NCBI GenBank assembly: GCA_034190875.2
Contig: CM067349.1
Coordinates: 26,178,911-26,242,910, forward strand
DNA length: 64,000 nt
Reading direction: 5' to 3'
DNA from: Urechis unicinctus
Lineage: Eukaryota > Annelida > Polychaeta > Xenopneusta > Urechidae
The translations under genes and the position numbers were made by a program. The stretch's first letter is position 1; the number at the start of each line of letters is the position of its first letter. Below are positions 1 to 25,445 of the stretch, one piece after another. The notes under the pieces are model-generated. The model did no database searches and was not told the DNA's origin. It saw nothing but the letters and a program-made list of their open reading frames with translations.

Positions 1-56
1 AGAGGGCAGAGAAACTCTCTCTCTCAGAATAAATAAAATTTATTTTCCTGTCATTT

Positions 57-80
57 CCCCCGGGGGGGGGGGGGGGGGGG
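57..80. repeat. Poly-C/poly-G homopolymer
   Basis: Five C followed by an uninterrupted run of about 19 G. Length is likely unreliable in any assembly. Confidence 0.9.
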
Positions 81-129
81 TTCTCACTATGTGGAGGTTA
101 GTGGGGATGTGCCGCCAATTTGGGTCGGT

Positions 130-870
130 TTTATGGCATTTTGGTATACAAATAGGTCGTTATTTCTTGAAGACAAGTATAGCAATGGGTCGGTTTTTTG
201 GCAATGACCTGGTATACCAATAGGTACGTGTTTTTTACAGCGGGTTTAGCAGTGGGTATTTGGTTTGTGATGGGTATCCAAATGGATCTGTATTCTTTAA
301 TTAACGTATGATGCTCAATATTGGGTGTTTGCTCAAGTCCCCTGGGTCAATGGTGGCCAGCCCCATCAGTCAGCGTGGTTGCGTTGTTTCAAAGACAAGT
401 TTTATGGTATGATAAGCAAACAGAAAGGTCAGGTCCGTACATTCGCCTTCCACTGTTTCCTGCAATATTGTCTACCTCATGGGCCAGACGTCCTGGGGCG
501 CTCGTTGATAGCCTGCGGGCCCGAGTCACAAATCTGTTTATTTAGTGGCCGCTATTTAAGTAACCGCCTTGCCGTTACGAACCAGAGCATCGTTTGGACT
601 GACCACGGAATCAGCAAAGTTTTTTTTTTCAGTTGCGAAGCTTAATAAACTTACTTTTTCATTCTGAATCGTTAGTTCGGTATATGGATTGGTCCTTTGT
701 AGCTCCTCGAGGTGGTCTAGATATCATTTGGGATCATTAAATTTTGGTATATGTATTGGTGACCCTTTTGAAAAATTTGTATATGAATGGGTCTTTTTTC
801 TGAGGTTTGGTATGTAAATGGTTCCCTTTTCTCCTTTGGCTTGGTATAGATATATGGTTAACTATTGCAG
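130..870. repeat. Degenerate ~33-bp periodic repeat, interrupted
   Basis: The motif TTGGTATAnnAATGGGTC recurs, with mismatches, at about 141, 210, 272, 678, 744, 777, 807 and 841. Spacings are close to 33 bp or twice that. The segment from about 300 to 660 lacks the motif and looks like an insertion or an unrelated spacer; its open frames match nothing I recognise. Confidence 0.5.
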
Positions 871-2229
871 AGATGTTATGTTAGCATAGAGTCAAACATG
901 TCTGCCATGGAGAGTGAATAACAACTAGTTCCAAAAACCAAGATGGCGCCGAGTTGCTAAATATTATCGATTGAGGTAAGTTAATTACCGCGCCTTGACA
1001 AACCCATCCACAGCGCACACATGAAACAATAGCTTAGTGTCGAACGGAAGAGCAGTCTGATAAAAGGAGTAGAATCAAATGTGAAAAACATTTCCTTTGT
1101 TGTTGTTGATTTGTTTTACATAAATTAGCGTTGAAATCCTTCCTCTGTAAATCTACGTAAATAATAAAGATAGCGCTGTAAACTTTAATAATAAAAGGGT
1201 ACAAAGACTTGAACCCCAATTAGGACTAAAGGAGAAGCTGTGGCGAGTAAGTGCAAAGCTTGCTTATAAATATGCCTGGAGAAGAAATTGGAAAATACTT
1301 TTAAACTTCGAGAAATATCAATAACATTTCATGGGGCAGTGCAATTTTGAATGCCCTGCAGACATTTCTGTCCGAGTTTTAGGGGTTGTTATGATGAAAA
1401 GGTACTCAAGTTGATTGGCAGACCAGCAGGTGTAAAAGCAGATGGAATTCTGGGGTTTCCCAGGAAAACCTATTGGCATTGCTCTAACGAAATTTAAACG
1501 GACTGGTTATTATGCATGTTCGGTTTAATCTAGAATATGAGGGACAGGTGTTAATTATATTTTCTGCGGAATAAATGTAACACTGTAATTATGATCAGTC
1601 GACAATTTTATATTTTGTTTAAACTTCTTTTAAATGAATTATCATTTGCATGGTAATACTTGGAATATTTTCCAAATTGAGTATTAAGGAATTTATTCAA
1701 ATTTTGATCCAATATCATATACATGGATTAAGTGAGAGGGGTTGTCTTTTATCGAGCTTAAGAATAAATAAAACAAATATTTGACGATTGATTAGCTATC
1801 TGGTTTAAAAAGGAGAGTAGGAAAGGGAGCTAGTCCGGTTAAAATTATGGGTGAGGCGAATTGGCGTACGGATCTCATTCAACATATCCGGACAGACTGG
1901 CAGACGAGAGAGCGCAAATATCTGAACGCTATGATGACATCCATAACGCCATGTGTTGTCATTCATTTGCGATAACGGGATCGTTCGACTCTGCATGACA
2001 GTTGTTGGAATTTACTAGCGCTCAACCGTTATACGTAAACAATGTTGATACTGTCAATTTAACGAATGGAAAATACATATAGAGGTAAGCTTCATCATTT
2101 AAGAACCGTTACTTTATTTCCCTTCGTTGCAGGGGAATAATTTATGTGTAGGTTTGATTCTCTGCCAGGTATGTTTATTGTGAATGTGAGTTGATTCGTG
2201 TATTTCCTATAGCCTAGCTTACGTACAAG

Positions 2230-3430
2230 TTCTCCGCACTATTTTGGTTATCCACTGGCTCGTGATGATTTAACAATTGTCAGAACGTCTTTCTCTTTCT
2301 GGAGAAATTACGCAGTTTCACGCGATTTTTTAGATCAATTTTTTTCGGCCTCAGACAATTAGCAAACCATTTCTAAACATGTACACAGGTGAGATGGGGC
2401 ACAACCCTACGTAGGACAAGGCCAAGTGCCCCCTCCAGACACGATGTTTATCTTTTTTTAAATGTACGGACAAAGTAGATATTTCCAAAAGATAATCATT
2501 GACAAAATGACACATATCCCAAATTTTTCGGCGGGGAACCTTTCATCCATGTAATTATCGTTCAAATTCGAACTCAATTTGGGTGGCCGGATTAAATCGC
2601 CTTTGACGAAATCTCACACGTAAACTAACAGAAAAACACATTTATGCATTTGTATATTATCGTGTTTAATTGGAACCCATTATCGTTCACGCGCATTCGT
2701 TCACGATCACGTAAACGCGTGCACGGCTAAAGCCTAGCCCTACAAGTAACAAGACGTCTGGGGTGGGGGGTTAAGACGCATAGAGAGTCGTGCCGGAGGG
2801 GGGTAAGCCTTTTTTTAGATCAATTCAGACAATTAGCAAACACTAAACATACCGGAGTTATAGAATGCAACGATGTTGTACGGACAAAGGGGCATGTTTA
2901 TGGTAATTATTTATAGGAAATACACCTATGTTTGTTTTCTAGTTCAAGATCACGTGCATTGCGCATGCTTGTACTACTGCTAAGCCCAGGGGTGGGGGTT
3001 ATACTTTATTCCATTCTCAACTTGTACAACGGGTACGGGTTTTCGAGGTCCCACGGCACACCCCTATCCGAGTAAGGGTAAGTGCCCCCCCTTGGGATGC
3101 TAAGGCAATGCGGGAAATTGTGGGAATCAATATTTTCCAAAATGGCAGAGATCGTATCGCGATTTTCTCGGAAACGAACTATCGATGGCATTTATTGAAG
3201 AATACCGGCGAGTGGGGGTAAGTTTTTTGGTGCGCAAAGTCTATCTTTTGTAAAGGCTCTTGATATATGTTATTTTCTAGTTCCGCGGAGTAGCCCTTCA
3301 ACCCAAACGCGAACACTGCGACGCGTGTATAATGATCGCATCAGAACGGTATAAATTCATGTTACCGTTCAACCGGAGCTAAGCCTAGCACTGCGCGGAC
3401 GTACCATTTTCAGGTAAGGCCTAATGGACG
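2230..3430 (+). repeat. Dispersed repeat family, copy A
   Basis: Several blocks reappear in the same order and orientation at 25,650-26,400: a block on wall-like ATTTTGGTTATCCACTG near 2,241, AAGGCCAAGTGCCCCCTCC near 2,420, AAAGTAGATATTTCC near 2,470, TGGCCGGATTAAATCGCC near 2,583 and a GTGCACGGCTA block near 2,718. A third partial copy of the GGCACACCCCTA/AAGTGCCCCC part is at about 3,050-3,190. No coding capacity is visible. It is probably a non-autonomous transposon or a decayed larger element; the class cannot be set from sequence alone. Confidence 0.6.
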
Positions 3431-3684
3431 ACCGCTGATTGAAGTGATGCATGTCGATCGAAGAAAAACCCTTAGATAAAAGTGACTTTTACAGCGCAGA
3501 AATCATATGTTAACATGTTTTCGATCAGCTCCGGTCGAACAGTAATGTAAATATATACCATTCTGCTCCGATATTTCGGGCGCACATTAAAACATGCGTT
3601 TGACTAAAGTGCTGGGTTACGCATCTAGAAAACCACATATATCAAGAGCCTGTACAAAAAAAAGTCACAGCCTAAAAACTATAT

Positions 3685-5047
3685 CAGGGGTGGAAACTAA
3701 CTTTTTCAGCTTCGGCCACCCAGACCGGTACTTAAAAAAAGTTACTGGCCGGCCTATAAATTTACCGGCCCAAAAAATGTGTAAGGACTTTCCGCTCCCC
3801 GAGTGTCAAATTTATTCCAACAAAAATGCATATACAGAACAAAAACGCTCATACAAAAACCTAAATAAACAAATCACAGAATAGAGGTCCTTTGGCTCCT
3901 CCCCGTAGGCAAGTTCTTTGAGCCTTTCAAGAGCAACACACAAAGTGGAAGTGTCATCTTCCTCACCATGACTCTCCTCATCAGTGTCTCCTTTCCCCTC
4001 CATGAACATGAATCTTCTTTATAGAGCCACCGTAACTCAATGGCCCATGATGGGTCATAGCTATCAATGTCTGGTGATTGAAGCATTATTGTCATGAGAT
4101 CATTTAGGGTGATTGTATTGGGGCTGGATGGCCAGTCACTCTTGATAAGCCCCATTGAGCTGAAAACACGCTCACATCTTCAGTAGAGGCAGAGAGTTGG
4201 GAGAAGATCCATCAAGAGGAACAGGTTCACACATTCTTCATCGTATAGTCTGTTCATCTGGGGCCAGCTGTTCATAGCCCTGTGAACGTTCATGTTCTCT
4301 GATGCTTTTGAGCTTGAAATACCGAGTGCCCTTGTAAAAAGGACCTTTTTTTAGTTGCTCTTTGGTTGTGAATGATCTTCCTCGAATCGCCTCGCATCCA
4401 CCTCTTGTTGAACATCCTTGCCCTGCGATTTCTTTCGTAGGTTCTTGCCGTTTCCTTCTGTTCCTCTCAGACAGTTGACACCCCAACAGGCCATCGTCGT
4501 AACTGACATGTTAAGCTGAGTAGAATATGAGGAATCCGAGAACGGACCGGGGAAACAACATTCATAAGATTAACGGTGAAGCATCATTTATCCTGTCGCA
4601 AGGCTAGATTGAGGTGTTTCTCACTGCAATAGCTGTTGGTTTTATTCGCTACAGATCAGATAACAACTCTGTCTCTTACACCCAGCTTACAGTGTCGTGT
4701 GGGTGTAATAAATTTGTATCACCAATGTTTAATCTTTTGATGCCGTACACAAGTAATTGGCTGGTTGATACTAAAAGCAAATAGCGCTATCAATGCAAGA
4801 TTGGCGTGATCATTCTTTCGTAGTCGCGCACTGACCAATGATTGGCTGTCTGTTATGAATTATATTAATTATTCATGAGGTAACGTGCGGGCGACAGGCT
4901 GCCGCTTGCTGCAGCCAACCTCAAACGGTGGCAGCATTACAAAAAAATCCTGAGGCGAGGTTTTGTCATGGGAAAAATAGACTCGCCAGCTGGAAGAATG
5001 AATTGGGTACCGCCACTCGCCCGAGCGAGTGCTAATTTCCACCCCTG
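3685..5047. mobile_element. hAT-type DNA transposon, internally deleted
   Basis: The left end begins CAGGGGTGGAAACTAAC at 3,685. The right end at 5,047 is its near-exact inverted copy (reverse complement CAGGGGTGGAAATTAGC). CAGGGGTG-type ends are typical of hAT elements. Flanks share an imperfect short direct repeat (CTATAT on both sides), fitting a decayed 8-bp target duplication. Inside, on the minus strand, lies a remnant of a hAT transposase C-terminus. At about 1.36 kb it is too short to be autonomous. Confidence 0.75.
3860..4200 (-). pseudogene. hAT transposase C-terminal remnant
   Basis: Reading the minus strand from about 4,185, the translation contains ERVFSSMGLIKSDW and then TLNDLMTIMLQSPDIDSYDP. 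This is the pattern of the hAT dimerisation (hATC) region. The frame is broken upstream by a stop close to the ERVFSS motif and nothing N-terminal (zinc finger, DDE core) is readable. It lies inside the inverted repeats at 3,685-5,047, which supports one decayed element. It is not a host gene. Confidence 0.65.
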
Positions 5048-5054
5048 GCTATAT

Positions 5055-5144
5055 GTCAACAAGACATCCTGCTGGACGTCAACAAGACATCCTGCTGGAC
5101 GTCAACAAGACATCCTGATGGATGTCAACATGACATCCTGCTGT
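5055..5144. repeat. 23-bp minisatellite, about 4 copies
   Basis: Unit GTCAACAAGACATCCTGCTG(GAC) repeated about four times directly beside the right end of the hAT element; the last unit is diverged. Confidence 0.8.
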
Positions 5145-8100
5145 GTTAGTTGGTTCGTTTATTAGGTCAATCAAGAACACTGATAATAAAATATCAAGAT
5201 CATCAATGCATGAATTTAGGTGAACATCATCCGAAGTTAAAGACTTAGTTTCAGTATGAGAAAAAATCATTGCATATTACAGGAGTTGACAAAGATAGAA
5301 TAAGGAAACTGCCTTCTAGTGTTGGGAATTCGGCTATATATTTTATTCAATACACAGTCACATATTAAAGCAATGTTATACATTGGTTGGCCTTTTCCTT
5401 AAATGTTTACATTACAAATAATATGGATGGTTATTCTTAAAAAACATAGCTGAAAAAAAGAGTGATTTCATGTTTACTGTCACAAATAATCAGGCTTTTA
5501 AAAATAGAAAGTATTCAATAACAGACTATATATTCCATCACAGTACGCAGCTCACTTTATGACAGGAGTTGATCTAAGGGTTTTGTCTTCGATCAATGTA
5601 CCTCACTTCAACCGGCATTGGTCCCCTATCTGTCAATACAAGATACGAGCTATAGAGCCTAAACTTGCCATGTTTGCTCGCCATTGGTGTTGTAGTTATT
5701 TACAAGCTCTAGTTGTCATCACACTTGCCTTACTTACCGTACCTACGAGGCAGTATATACTGTTTTCCCTAAGAAATATTGAGATCCGAGTGACTGAATG
5801 AATGGCTAGTTTACAAAATACATGTTTAGGTTCGATTGCTTGTAAACTAGTAGGTCTTAACTCCCCATATCTTCTGATTTGTCATTGTTTCATATTTGAA
5901 ATGAGCATACGTTGCTCAACAGGTATTATATGGGGAACATTTGAGTTTTATTCCTGTCAGTATTTTGGTTATGTGGATATTCTTTTGTAGAAGCCTTAGT
6001 CTTTTCTACCCTGGAAAATGGCCATTTGTAGCCAAAGACACTATGCCTGACAGTGGCTGTGATGTGTATTGCTCTCATTCTTTCATAGCCAATGGTGGGA
6101 TCACATCTTCAAAAAACCTGTAGGGGTATCTGATTGCATACATCATATTTTACTAGACGTAACTATCATATTTACTTGTGTAATGGTCGCATGCTTGATT
6201 AGGTTGCACCCCCTATGCTTTGTAATTTCGTCAATGAAAAAAGCATTGAAAACAAGAAGCTGCATTTCATAGGCACTTTGGCTAGGCCATCATGATCTTA
6301 CCATCAAGCTTGCATACAGTACTTTAATATGGAATTTACAATAGTAATGCTTGTGGGGGTCGGGGGGTGTGTGTGTGTGGGGGGGGGTGGGTGGTGAAGT
6401 AATTAACTTGTCTTGTTGGGACTTTTTTCTCTGGCTAACAAGCAACACCTTTCTTTCCAGACCAGTGGTCAACTGGTTGCGTCTAACCCTGCAATAAAAT
6501 TTGCTTATGAAATATGGATCTGACTACCTAAGGCAGTGAGTGCCTCAGTAGAGTTTTAATGCTGTTTCTAATTTTTAGAGATGCAGTCATCCATTGTCCT
6601 CATCCAGGTGACAATGTATATCTGGAAGCCACATTCCCATACATCTTCTTTAGTTCCAAGTCTTAAATGAATGAGTGTTGTCCATAACATGATTTGGGAG
6701 CATCTGATGAGAACTGATTGAGTGAGGCAGCTCATTCTGCTATTTTACTATATCTGTTAACCAGCAATATTCATGCCCTTTAAGTGGTATCCATATAGGA
6801 TTGTCAGTTGGAGGTGCATGTACTGTTGTGTTGAGTGGTGCTGGTATTCACTGGACGTATGATTGTTGTCATTATCTGTAGATCAGCCATCTGGGTGATA
6901 ATGTACACTTGCTTACCACACAGACTGGTAGTCAGTGGAGAGAATGGGTGGTGTGTGGGGTGGGGGGGACTCTAGGGTAAAGGTCAACAATCAGTCATTT
7001 ACATAATTGCGAATGTTGTAAGTGTCGATTTGACTGTTGGTTTAACTGAAAACTTACCAGGAAACTGTCCACCTGAGCTTACTATGACACTCACACACTT
7101 GGGGTAGAGAGACATGGTAGGTGACACTGATTTATAGGTTACAGCTTATAGCAGCGAGTGTACCTTGGCTGAATAAGTGATCACATGAAGTATCTAAACC
7201 TTGGTTTTTGATCCCAGTGAATTTTTACTAAGAGCTTTTGGGAGTACTGATCTGATTTACAAGTATTGCAGCAAGTTATAACGTGATCAGGAAATGGCCT
7301 ATCACATGTGTCCTGATGACATGCGCTCTCTCCCATATCTCTGATAAGGAAATTGTGAGGTGGTTGCCGTATTAGGAAATGACTCGAGTGTATTTTTGTT
7401 AAACAGAACAGGAAATACACCTGCCACATGGACCACGCCCGCTTGACTACACTCACATGCTCACACACGCACGCACGCACATACACACACACATACACAC
7501 ACACACACAGAAGCACATGTATATATGTTCTATTGAAGTCTTTCCCGTTATTATCTGGGCATTGTTGGGCAGGTTGACATGCCCAGTTAGTTTGTAATGA
7601 AGTAAACCGTTAGGATTGGCAGTGCTATACCCGGAAGATGTGGCGTGGTGAAGCGTGAGGGTCAGTCACCGTGTCATTCCACAACACACCAACCTCATGT
7701 TTTCCTCATGAGAGAGTATTTATGGGGTGAAACTTTTAACTATCAATGTTTCGCAACTTCACCGATCAGAGTGAGTCACTGTCTTATATTAGTTAAGCTC
7801 TAACAAGCCTTAGTGTGGAATTTGATGAGCATGGATGTTTATTTTCAGGGAAGTTGTGCTTTTGGACTGTTTAGCCGGACTTTGTGACTGTAGAGTGGCA
7901 GAAATCAAGAGGAAGCTGGCCTTTGTTGCCTGGATTTCTGAGCTACATTTGTGAGGTGGATATCCAACAGATGGTTTCACACTTCATTGTATGGGGCCTG
8001 CTTGAAAACAGTTTGAATGTGATTACATTTTCTGTGAAGTGCTGCAGGAATCCTGATTCACTGCGTCAAGTGATTTACTGCGTCAAGGTCACTGTCAGTA

Positions 8101-8220
8101 GTGCAAATTGTCATCCATATACTGTACTAGTGTTCTTCAGAGGGAGTTTGTACCCCAATTATGTTTTGTCGTACAAATGGAAAATGTCCTTGCTTAGCAG
8201 AACGTAACACGGAGAATGTT
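5145..8220. other. Non-coding stretch, no supported gene
   Basis: AT-rich DNA. Open frames of 60-111 codons are present on both strands but none shows a recognisable domain, good splice flanks or compositional signal. It contains a G/T-rich run at 6,355-6,392 and a CA/CACG microsatellite at 7,452-7,509. Confidence 0.6.
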
Positions 8221-8254
8221 GTTTTGCATGAAGGACGTGTATGGGACAGGGTTT

Positions 8255-8257
8255 CCC

Positions 8258-8288
<31 letters not shown>
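8255..8288. repeat. Poly-C then (CA)n
   Basis: About 20 C followed by a short CA tract. Confidence 0.9.
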
Positions 8289-8289
<1 letters not shown>

Positions 8290-8464
8290 ACTCACACGGG
8301 GGATGGTGCCAAGTTAATTCCAACTCCATGAAACTCATTCGTGGCCTGTGGATGATAACTGCATTGCCCCTAGTGGTTTACGCCGTGCAGTGTGTGGTGA
8401 CAAATCAAAGGTCATTGCGTTCATGCGTTAATACTATTGCCCTGCTTCACTGTCACGATTAGCC

Positions 8465-11264
8465 CTACAAGACGTATATATTTATATTACCGTTCGACCG
8501 GCGCTATGTCGCGATATGAAATTGTAGCCAGCTCCATGGGCGTGTTCTGTTCTTTCACTTTGCCCCCATTCCACAGCGGTCCTCCAGCATATCCTCTCGT
8601 GTAGCTATCCTGCTTTGTCAATTACATGCCAATTTCTCTACGGATGAGTCTTGGTACAACGCGTGCTGCGCGTATATGAATAATTAGGATCGCGATTTTA
8701 TTTCAGCTTATTGATTTGAAAGTTAATTTCAATTGTGCCAGCGCACATAAATAGTGTCAACCATGAGTTAGCAAAACACAGAAAATCCGTGTTTACCCAA
8801 AATTTCCCACATATATATTTGTCTATGTATGGGTGAGCACGTTATCGCCTGTGACAACGCCCAAGTTCTACGTTGTATACCCATTCTTCACCGCGCCCCT
8901 ACCGGTCCATAGCTACCCGCCCGCCGACTGCCCCTCCCCTCTCCCCAGCGTTACCTAACAGGTGCTGGGGGCGTTATTTCGTGTTTGAGAAGAAATTGCG
9001 CCGAGATAAATCATTTACCGATAGCAGTCTTAATGTAAGCCCGTTCGCCGGAATCTGCTTCCATATCCGTCTACCTAAGCTTGAGGGCGTGAGCCTGATT
9101 AACTTAACAGGGAAGAGGTGGGAGAAGAAAAGGGTGAGGGGTGGTGGTCAAGGGGTTTAGAGGGGCTTTGGTTCTTGCTCCCCGTCGTGAGTTTTCTGAC
9201 GCAATAACGATAGAGCCACGAAGTGATGTCGTCATAATCACACCCAACCCCACGTTGCGCCCGGAGAATAGGTGCCCAAATAACCTTGCCGGTCACAACA
9301 AGAGTGGGTGTACAAGATAATGGCATTCAATGTCTTGTATTTGTCTTTGAACAGGTGTCTGACTGAGGAATCATCCACATGTTGTAGACCCATTCAACCA
9401 CTAAACATAGCCATGTTAATGATGTATTGATCCTAATCACGGTCCCTGAGATATTACCTCCCAGACATGACTAGTATGCTACAGAGAAAAGGTGTTAAGG
9501 AGCCAATGAAGACTGTTATCAGCGATGTGACGTCACACTTTGTAGCCCTACTTTGTAGCCCTAGGGTGCAATGTTGTTCACCATTTACCATATTTAACCT
9601 GAAGCATAAAAATAACTCCGCCATTACTGAAGTAGTATCAGCACCTGAAGTGTCTGTGAAATGACAGTCCAGATAAACTGAAAGATGTTTTTTTTACAGC
9701 TTGTTGGCAAATTGTGCATGTTCTGAAATAGGTCTAACCCGTCAGTGTTATGTGAGGTAGGGTGGGAAGCTGCTTCCACCCACACCTGAGAGCCGGTCCT
9801 CAGATGACTCATTAAGGTGTGCTGGAAATATTTGCTCATTTTGCTTGCTTATCACCCATCCACTTGTTATGACAAGAGGCCCTTGTTGTACACTGACCCT
9901 TAAACCTTCGTCCATTCCTCTTTCATCTTGATATGGTGAATGGTGTATCCACCATGAATGCGAACCCTGTGCGCTGTGATGTCTGGAAAGTGCATCCCCG
10001 CATGTCTCTGGGTGGGATTCAGAGTTACTACAGGTAACATGTGGTTGATGAATGATTATATATATATAACCCTGATCAATATGGACATGTCACACCTGTG
10101 GTTATGGAAATGGTGTCATCTGTTGAGTGTTTATTGTAATTAAGAGTAGACAAGAGGATAATTCAAGTGTTTGTTGCACCTGTAATTTGAATAATTTTGT
10201 GATTATGTCAGATTGTTTGCAAGGTACCGGTATGGTGTTAAACACAGGTTAACTTGCTTAACGTAACTAACCAACCCAAGGTTGCTGTTGGTTATCTGTA
10301 CTTCAGAAATTCCCAATCGAGTTTTAACCCAGAGGTCACGTATAAAATGACCATCTAATGACCGCTGCTACCTCATTTGATCTCACACTTGTGGATAGAG
10401 ACTGATGTAGAAACCTGCTAATTGAACATACCCAGTTGAGGCAGTAATCAAACCAGACTCCGTTAAGGACCGATCTGTCCCACAGCCACTGATAGAGAGC
10501 ATTCATCTGTGGCGTCAGCTGTACACAATACACCGAGCTGTCAATCACTTTACCCAATAACTGCACAACATGATGACCACTTATGTGGCAATTACTTGTA
10601 CTCAATGGAACAATATCTTGCGATGTTATGCAGATGAAAGGTATTCTTCTGTACCTTTTGACCCTTTACCAACAGATAACTTTTTGATATTTATTTTTCC
10701 CTTTTATTGGTTTCGTGATGATCTCATGCTGTGTCTTGTCTTTTTGATTAATTGTATGATAAACTGCAAGATGTATTTGTTTTGTCTGGACAGGATTAAT
10801 CATGATTGGATGTCTGTCAACTCTGCAGTCCACTTGACCCCTCCTACACCTTCCTGGTCACAGGTGTCTTACCTGTGAGAGGGATTACCAATCACAGGTT
10901 ACTCACCTGTGTGGGAGGGATCACCAGCCATCTGAAGCAATAGCTTTGTCACAATCTGTTGCTGTTTGAATTTGTAGAAGCTGTACTCCATGGTGGCAAA
11001 GTGGGTTTGTGTGGATTAACCAATCAGAATCACTCAACATGGAGTCTAATCAAGAGAAGACACCTGCCAGAAATAAATTTGGATGTGATCCTATTGATTC
11101 CAAGAACATATTTCTAGACAATTATTTAAAATGACAATTTCTGCCTGTGGATTAAACCAGCCTCCATTTCACGTCACAGACTACTTGCTGGAAATATGGT
11201 TAAATAGTGAGGGAGGCGCTGGACTGATTTGACACCTGGCCTAGGTAGGCTAAGCACCTGTAGG
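8465..11264 (+). other. Upstream region of SCAP, possible promoter zone
   Basis: No coding exon recognised. The part at about 8,850-9,330 is richer in GC and CpG than its surroundings (runs such as CCGCGCCCCTACCGG), which could mark a promoter or non-coding first exon of SCAP about 2 kb downstream. This is a guess from composition only. Near 8,465-8,520 is a copy of a dispersed motif (AGCCCTACAAGACGT ... TTACCGTTCGACCGG) also seen near 3,380 and 31,720. Confidence 0.3.
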
Positions 11265-23332
<12,068 letters not shown>

Positions 23333-25330
23333 AAATATTGGCCAGTGAAATGCTGTGTTTTCTCTGGGGTTGTATTCAGTGGGTGGGGATTGTTTCTTCA
23401 ATGTAATCTCTGAGAAGCTCTTTGAAGCAAAGAATTGCGTCAATTTATCGGGAACTTATCCGGTGAATTTAAACCAAATGTCATTTTGTGTGCAGTTGAA
23501 GACTTGTTAGTGAGTGTTGGTTGAGTATCATGCATCTTTAACAGTGATCCTGTCAGTGACGAATCTGATATAGTCATTAACTTTTGTTAAATCTGATGCT
23601 TAATTTATATTTTTATAGCTGTAATTAATGGTATGAATATTGTTTAATTTATGATCTGGCTTCCTGTTGTGTCTGCCTTAGACGTGACACTTAGTAATGG
23701 GTTGTCGAAAATCAATTCATTGTGTTAGAGTTATCAGCAGTTGCCAAACAGAAACTGTTAATTATAAGCATTGATTGACTTGTGCACCGTTTTGTGCCTA
23801 GCCACATATTATGTTTGAAGAATCCATGCTGTGGTTGTTCTTCATTCATGTTAGCTAGCTTTTGTTATATGGTCATTTCCTTGGTTGATATATATTTGGT
23901 GTGTACAGTGATTCCAGTGTGTGGCTTTGTTTGTATTGTGGGCAGCAGTCTGTGTTGATCTCAAGCCACTCCTAGTGTTCCACCGTTGCCATAGTATTCC
24001 ATGGTTGTCATGCTTACCATTGTTGTCATAGCACCACAGACATTTCCTCCATTCCAGAGGGAGTTTCTTTTATGTTTCTTAGACTATGTGGTTGCTGTAA
24101 ATAATCTAGGCCAGTAATTGGACTATCTGAATCATGGCTGCCAAATGTAGAGGTTATTTTTAATTTTATAGCATGTCTCTCACGGCTGTATATTGTTCAA
24201 ATTATATTTTCATACTTTTCATTTGTTTCATCACAGAATGTCTCTTTCATCACTCAATGAATATCTGATATGTTGTTGCAATGATGCTTCAATGTTTGCC
24301 ATTTGTGTGTATAAAGTTATCAACGTACTATATTTATTTGTTTGATATTTAATTTGGTTGCTGAAATGCTACAGAACAGGACCAACTAGGTTGAGTACCA
24401 GATTTGTTGTTTATGATGTAACACTGTTTTTGTCATTTTGTTACTGTGTCATTTCCTCAATGCTAACCTAAAGGAGAGACTGTTCAATTCCAGTAACAAT
24501 TTAAATATAACCCTGGTTCAGGTAAGTATCATTACTTGGTCGTCATCGCCGCAGAACAACTATCTATCAAGAATGTTGTTAATGGAGTCGGTCACTTATA
24601 ATCCTTGCTTTGCTGATGCATTGAATGCAAATTATCTTCGTTGCTTTAATTGCCTTGGCATGTTTGGTTTTTAATAGAATATTTTTTTCACTTAATATCT
24701 ACTTATGAAATTCCATTATCTTCTCATTCAGAAGAACCCAAATGATATAATTTCAAAGTGGACATAGAATAAGCTCTCTTACAGAAATAGTGTCGCTTGT
24801 GAACTGGAATATTTATGTATAACTTAGCATTAACATCAAAAGTTGTGTGTAAATGGAAAGAAAGGAGTGAATTTGCTGAGAAAGATATTGTTATGATTAG
24901 TTTAACTTCGTCTAACAAAAATCATGATGTGAGGATGCTAAACCATGAAATGCTTCCTGATCTCCACAGATTAGTTGGTATGAATAAATCCATCAAAGCT
25001 CATGGCTAGATTTGACTTATGCCACTGGTGGAGATTCATCGGCTCAGACAATACCCTCAACTACAGTTGACACCTCACTGTACCTACACTCCACCTACTC
25101 CCCCTACAGTCACAATCACTGTCCCATAATTCTTCCTCCTCTTCAAGCCCCTATCCCAAGCTTTACGTTTACTCATCAGTTCACAAACCGCTCCTACATT
25201 TACCTATGTCAAACACATTCAGCTATGCCATCACTTTACACCTTCAACATCATCTAGCTATGCCGTCAACTTGAACCTTCAACATCATTTAGTTGTGTCA
25301 TCAGTGTTCATGCTACACTTCTGTGCTTCA
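23333..25330 (+). other. Probable SCAP 3'UTR and downstream DNA
   Basis: AT-rich, no coding signal. A candidate poly(A) signal AATAAA is at 24,983-24,988. Nothing else supported. Confidence 0.4.
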
Positions 25331-25334
25331 CCAA

Positions 25335-25445
25335 TACCCTCCACTACATTGAGCTGAACTATCAGTCGACTTCCTCCCGTACATTGAGCTGAACTATCAG
25401 TCGACTTCCTTCCGTACATTTAGCGGTACTATCAGCCGACTCTAG
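25335..25445. repeat. 36-bp minisatellite, left fragment
   Basis: About three diverged units related to the array at 26,905-27,335 (TACATTTAGC..TATCAGTCGACT). It stops abruptly at about 25,445, where different DNA begins. Confidence 0.7.

Noticed and set aside
325-645. 106-codon open frame
   Set aside because: No recognisable domain, an overlapping 74-codon frame of equal merit, repeat surroundings.
3006-3191. 61-codon frame on the minus strand and a similar one at 25,766-25,984
   Set aside because: Both lie in copies of the dispersed repeat and share fragments (DLENPYPLYK / DLKNLYPSYK). This could be a trace of an element-encoded protein but is too short to name.
7884-8207. 107-codon open frame upstream of SCAP
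   Set aside because: No domain, no supporting splice pattern.
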